The position numbers and the translations under genes are program-made. Shown here in pieces: positions 15,067 through 18,160 of a DNA stretch of 18,160 nucleotides. A model generated the notes under the pieces. It saw nothing but the letters and a program-made list of their open reading frames with translations, was not told where the DNA came from and searched no databases. The first letter of the stretch is position 1. Each line of letters opens with the position of its first letter. The DNA is from Patescibacteria group bacterium (lineage in GTDB: Bacteria; Patescibacteriota; Gracilibacteria; UM-FILTER-43-11), in assembly GCA_029260985.1 (NCBI GenBank), contig JAJDCE010000148.1:1-18160 (forward strand), given 5' to 3'.

Positions 15067-16298
15067 AATTTCCTCCCCCATTCCTCTAATTTATCAAAGG
15101 CCTGATTTATTAAATCCTTTCCTTTGGGGCCGCGGCTGGCGCCTCCCCCAAATGACATGCGGATGTGTCCTTCACCCACTGGACTAAAAGCAACACCCGG
15201 AACCGTAACTACATTAGTGGCTTCCTGAATATCGAGTGCTACCTGTATGGAATTTTCATGAGGAAAAACAATTTCCGGAATTATGTAATAAGCTCCTTGC
15301 GGTTTGGAATAATATTTAAATAGATGGGGGACTTTATCCAGTCTTTCGCATATTAGATCGCGGCGCTCCTGCATGCTTTTTACGAGTTTAGTTACACTGT
15401 CTTGTGGGCCGTTGATGGCGGCGATAAAGCCGAATTGGGAAGCGACGCAGGCGCAAACCGTGGTGGCATCGTGGAGTTTGAATAAGTGGTTTAAGATATC
15501 ATTTTCACAAATGACCCATCCAATTCGATATCCTGTCATACTATATTCCTTTGAACTTGAGCCGATGAGAATCAGATTCTTCTGAATTTCCGGTACTTGG
15601 GAAAAGCTGAAGAAGGGGATCTGGTCGTAGGTTAAAAAATCATACGTTTCATCAGCGATTATAAAAAGGTCGTGTTCCAAGGCCAGTTCACAAAGGGTTT
15701 TGATCTGATCTTCTGAATAGACTGCCCCTGACGGGTTGCTGGGGCTGGTAATGATGATGGCTTTGGTTTTTTGGGTGATCGCTTTTTTTACATTTTCGAT
15801 ATTTAGTGTCCAGCCTTCTTTTTCATCCGCATTAACAAATACTGGTTTTCCTTCGCAGGCTAGAACCTCTTCGATATGAGATGAAAAGCAGGGGGCAATC
15901 AAAATCACCTCATCACCAGGATCTACAATTGAGAGGCACGAGATCATGCAGGCTTCCATGGCGCCAGCGGTGATACCGATATTTAGATCGGGATCGTAAT
16001 TTACGTTATATTTCCTTTTATAACGGGTTGCTACGGCTTCTCTGCTTTCCTGCATGCCGGAAAGGATGGAATATTTTGAGGCGACAGGGCCATTGATAGC
16101 ATCGATAATAGCTTCTTTGATGTGTTTCGGAGTGTCTTCAGCCGGAATTCCTTGGGCTAGCAAAAAAGGTTCCTTGATTTTTGAGGCCAAAAGCATCATT
16201 TCTTTGATTGGCGAAACCACCATGTTTTTTACACGGTTGCTCATCCGATGCTCTCGGAACTTATGACCCGACGCTTTGAGGGCAGAGCGATTGGTCAT
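15060..16298 (-). CDS. PLP-dependent class I/II aminotransferase (aspartate-aminotransferase family)
   Basis: Predicted 412 residues, fold type I. It transfers an amino group between an amino acid and a 2-oxoacid using pyridoxal phosphate. Visible landmarks: SPSNPSG with N188; IADETYD with D216 pairing with the pyridine nitrogen; the Schiff-base lysine K250 in SSSKEYSMTGYRIGW with R258 binding phosphate; and HIRMSFG near residue 385 with the Arg expected to bind the substrate carboxylate. The substrate could be aspartate, alanine or another amino acid; sequence alone does not decide. Its ATG overlaps the purB TGA as ATGA (16295-16298), a coupled start. Conserved similarity begins only around M19 (MSNRVKNMVVSPIKEM), so M19 is an alternative start, but the overlap favours M1. 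The last codon and stop lie in a repeat unit. Confidence 0.88.
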   Translation of the reverse strand: MTNRSALKASGHKFREHRMSNRVKNMVVSPIKEMMLLASKIKEPFLLAQGIPAEDTPKHIKEAIIDAINGPVASKYSILSGMQESREAVATRYKRKYNVNYDPDLNIGITAGAMEACMISCLSIVDPGDEVILIAPCFSSHIEEVLACEGKPVFVNADEKEGWTLNIENVKKAITQKTKAIIITSPSNPSGAVYSEDQIKTLCELALEHDLFIIADETYDFLTYDQIPFFSFSQVPEIQKNLILIGSSSKEYSMTGYRIGWVICENDILNHLFKLHDATTVCACVASQFGFIAAINGPQDSVTKLVKSMQERRDLICERLDKVPHLFKYYSKPQGAYYIIPEIVFPHENSIQVALDIQEATNVVTVPGVAFSPVGEGHIRMSFGGGASRGPKGKDLINQAFDKLEEWGRKFL

Positions 16299-17635
16299 AG
16301 TTTATCTGCCATTCCGATATAATTTTCAGGAGTCAATTTCATCAATCTTTCTTTATCTTCTTTAGGAATTTTCAAGTTTTTTACAAATTCTTGTACAACT
16401 TTTTTGTTCACAGTTTTACCCCTCGTTAACTCTTTCAACTTTTCGTAGGCTTTTGGTACCGCATGTTTCCGCATGACGGTTTGAATGGGTTCGGCGAGTA
16501 AGGCCCAGTTTTGGTCGAGTTCTTTTTGAATAACTTTTTTGTTCAACTCAAGTTTGCTTAAGCCTTTTAAAGTGCTTTTGTAAGCCAGTAAACTGTAGCC
16601 TAATGCTACACCATTATTGCGCTGAACGGTGCTGTCGGTTAGGTCTCGCTGCATGCGGCTTAAAGGGAGTTTTTCAGATAGATGGCGGAGGAGGGCATTG
16701 GCTAAACCAATATTTCCTTCTGAGTTTTCAAAGTCGATTGGGTTTACTTTGTGAGGCATGGTGGAACTGCCTACTTCTCCAGTCACTACTTTTTGTTTAA
16801 ATACCCCCCGGCTGATGTACATCCATAAATCTCGGTTTAAATCCATCAGAACGGTATTAAAGCGAGCGATGGCATCGAAGGTTTCAGATTGAAAATCATG
16901 TTCTTCGATCTGGGTGGTGAGGGGATTATGTTTGAGGCCCAAATGTTGTACAAAATTTTTGCTCAACTTCATCCAGTTTACTTTAGGATAAGCGGAAAGG
17001 TGGGCATTAAAATTACCGGTTGCTCCATTGAGCTTGCCCAAGAATTCCTGTTTTTTGAGGTGGTCAATTTGGCGCTGGAGACGTTTGGCAAATACTTTTA
17101 GTTCTTTGCCTACTGTTGAAGGGCTGGCGGGTTGGCCGTGGGTCATGCAGAGGAGGGGAGTTTTCTTCCACTTTGATGCAAGTTGAGTAATTTTTTTGTT
17201 CAATAAATTCATTTCGGGCAGCATTATGTCTGTTATTGCGCCCTTTAGCATCAAGGCATGACTCAGATTGTTGATGTCTTCGGAGGTGCAGGCGAAATGA
17301 ATGAATTCGAGGTGTTTTTTCAGAGAGGTCTTCTCTAGTTTTTCTTTAATGTAATACTCGACTGCTTTCACATCGTGATTGGTGGTTTTTTCAATCCTTT
17401 TTACCTTTTCAGCTTCTTTTTCGTCAAAGTTCTTGATGATATTTTCTAAAATCTTAAGTTCTTTATCCGAAAAAGCCGGCAGTTCTTTGATGCCTGGTTC
17501 GGACGAAAGCATCATAAAAAAACTGATTTCAACGATCAGGCGATGTTTGATGAGTCCGTACTCTGAAAAATAGGGCGCCAAATCGCTGACTTTATTTGAG
17601 TATCTGCCGTCTAATGGGTTGAGGCTTGAGATCAT
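16295..17635 (-). CDS. purB: Adenylosuccinate lyase
   Basis: Predicted 446 residues, close to the E. coli PurB length. It cleaves SAICAR to AICAR plus fumarate, and adenylosuccinate to AMP plus fumarate, in purine synthesis as a cytoplasmic homotetramer. The E. coli-type start SLNPLDGRYSNKVSDL is present. Family landmarks follow: TTNHDVKAVEYYIKEKL, FACTSEDINNLSHALML with the TSEDxNN active-site loop, MTHGQPASPST with the catalytic-region His, and the fumarase/ASL signature GSSTMPHKVNPIDFENSEGN at about residues 287-306. No other purine gene is in view, so it may serve AMP salvage from IMP or a pathway encoded elsewhere. The ATG (complement of 17633-17635) has no Shine-Dalgarno, only an A/T-rich leader. 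TATACT on the minus strand about 40 nt upstream is a possible -10 with a poor -35. It is coupled to the aminotransferase. Confidence 0.96.
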   Translation of the reverse strand: MISSLNPLDGRYSNKVSDLAPYFSEYGLIKHRLIVEISFFMMLSSEPGIKELPAFSDKELKILENIIKNFDEKEAEKVKRIEKTTNHDVKAVEYYIKEKLEKTSLKKHLEFIHFACTSEDINNLSHALMLKGAITDIMLPEMNLLNKKITQLASKWKKTPLLCMTHGQPASPSTVGKELKVFAKRLQRQIDHLKKQEFLGKLNGATGNFNAHLSAYPKVNWMKLSKNFVQHLGLKHNPLTTQIEEHDFQSETFDAIARFNTVLMDLNRDLWMYISRGVFKQKVVTGEVGSSTMPHKVNPIDFENSEGNIGLANALLRHLSEKLPLSRMQRDLTDSTVQRNNGVALGYSLLAYKSTLKGLSKLELNKKVIQKELDQNWALLAEPIQTVMRKHAVPKAYEKLKELTRGKTVNKKVVQEFVKNLKIPKEDKERLMKLTPENYIGMADKL

Positions 17636-17696
17636 AAATAGGGATTTTATTTTTTATGATAATCAGTATAAATGATTTTAACATATGAGTATATAC

Positions 17697-17724
17697 TTGA
17701 CAAATCAATAAATATTATTAGAAT
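17697..17724 (+). promoter_or_regulatory. Strong sigma70-type promoter
   Basis: The -35 is a consensus TTGACA (17697-17702), with a 16-bp A/T-rich spacer and TAGAAT (17719-17724, five of six to TATAAT). Transcription would start near 17731, about 27 nt before the ATG at 17758. It sits in the divergent spacer 17636-17757 shared with purB. Confidence 0.8.
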
Positions 17725-17757
17725 ATATAGCCTAATATAGTTTTTCCTTCATTTTTT

Positions 17758-18160
17758 ATGGCGAACAAACCACCTGACAAACCATCAATTAACCATCAAG
17801 TGTAAGTGCATTTGATGATCCAGATGATAGTGGTAGCAAATCTCAGATTGAAGAATCTCTTAGAGATCTAACTGAAACGATTGAAGCTGCTGAAGCTAGT
17901 GGAGCTGCACGACCGGTGAGTTCTCGCGAGGTGAGAGATAGAATTTCTAGAGCTGTCGGGAGTGAAGATGAGACAAGGCGACATGCTTATCCTCAGCTTC
18001 CCCGAGTTGGGGGTAAAAAAGAGAGTACTATGAGGGGCTGGGAGGCGCCAACTCCTGGTGAAGATGGAATTAGGCCGACTGGTCTTCCTGGGCAGGTTAT
18101 GCCTGATCTTGATGACCTTATTCTCGCTCAGCGACGTAAGAGGGAAGGAGAGGATGAAAC
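17758..18160 (+). CDS. Unrecognised acidic hydrophilic protein, frameshifted near its start (3' end outside the window)
   Basis: An ATG at 17758 downstream of a strong promoter begins MANKPPDKPSINHQV and stops at TAA 17803-17805. From 17793 another frame, one base back, stays open to the right edge and reads like real protein: SAFDDPDDSGSKSQIEESL, then EAAEASGAARPVSS, REVRDRISRAVGSEDE and PGQVMPDLDDLILAQRRKRE. That frame has stops at 17775 and 17790 upstream and no early ATG; its first ATG is about 75 codons in, and an in-frame GTG lies in ARPVSS. One missing base near 17800-17805 would join both parts into one protein. It is rich in Asp, Glu, Arg and Pro, with no hydrophobic segment. I recognise no family. 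It may be a broken gene, a sequencing or assembly error, or a recoding site. Confidence 0.5.

Noticed and set aside
17636..17757. Purine riboswitch or PurR operator upstream of purB
   Set aside because: The spacer is 122 nt of A/T-rich sequence without the conserved three-way junction core or a PurBox-like palindrome.

Overview
The window looks like a chromosomal segment of an uncultivated, small-genome bacterium, most likely a member of the Candidate Phyla Radiation (Patescibacteria). The grounds are a very large LamG-repeat surface protein, an archaeal/eukaryote-like isoleucyl-tRNA synthetase, a retraction-ATPase-like (PilT-type) gene, very compact gene spacing and no recognisable Shine-Dalgarno sequences. 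TGA is a true stop in several genes and Trp is TGG, so the UGA-Gly recoding of Gracilibacteria/Absconditabacteria is not used. A Peregrinibacteria-like lineage is a guess from the gene set, not a demonstrated assignment.

Layout. Positions 2-6001 (+) hold the 3' two thousand codons of a giant extracellular protein: six LamG jelly-roll modules arranged as two copies of an A-B-C triplet, then a carbohydrate-binding-like jelly roll, Ig-like and Cys-containing domains, and a terminal beta domain. A family 4 glycosyltransferase (6102-7229, +) follows. A 120-bp palindrome-rich spacer with a clear terminator ends this unit. A very good sigma70-type promoter (7398-7426) drives a two-gene unit: a membrane-anchored DUF916-like protein and a PilT-like ATPase whose catalytic motifs are altered. 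Everything from 9855 to 17635 is on the minus strand: two small membrane proteins, ileS, a dCMP-deaminase-family protein with a small P-loop kinase upstream of it, and a translationally coupled purB-aminotransferase pair. At the right edge a strong TTGACA/TAGAAT promoter precedes a plus-strand gene that is frameshifted after 15 codons and leaves the window.

How the genes fit together. The left third is cell-surface biology: adhesin-like LamG protein, sugar transfer, a wall/envelope-binding membrane protein and a pilus-type motor homologue. The right half is housekeeping: nucleotide metabolism (purB, dCMP deaminase, probable nucleotide kinase), an aminotransferase and isoleucine charging.

The most striking structure is not a gene. 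Short palindromic or tandem repeats sit at nearly every gene boundary. Four of them contain all or part of a stop codon of the adjacent gene, and one perfect 11-bp inverted repeat lies in frame inside ileS. None of ten start codons has a convincing Shine-Dalgarno sequence. The window shows no CRISPR array, tRNA, rRNA or transposase.
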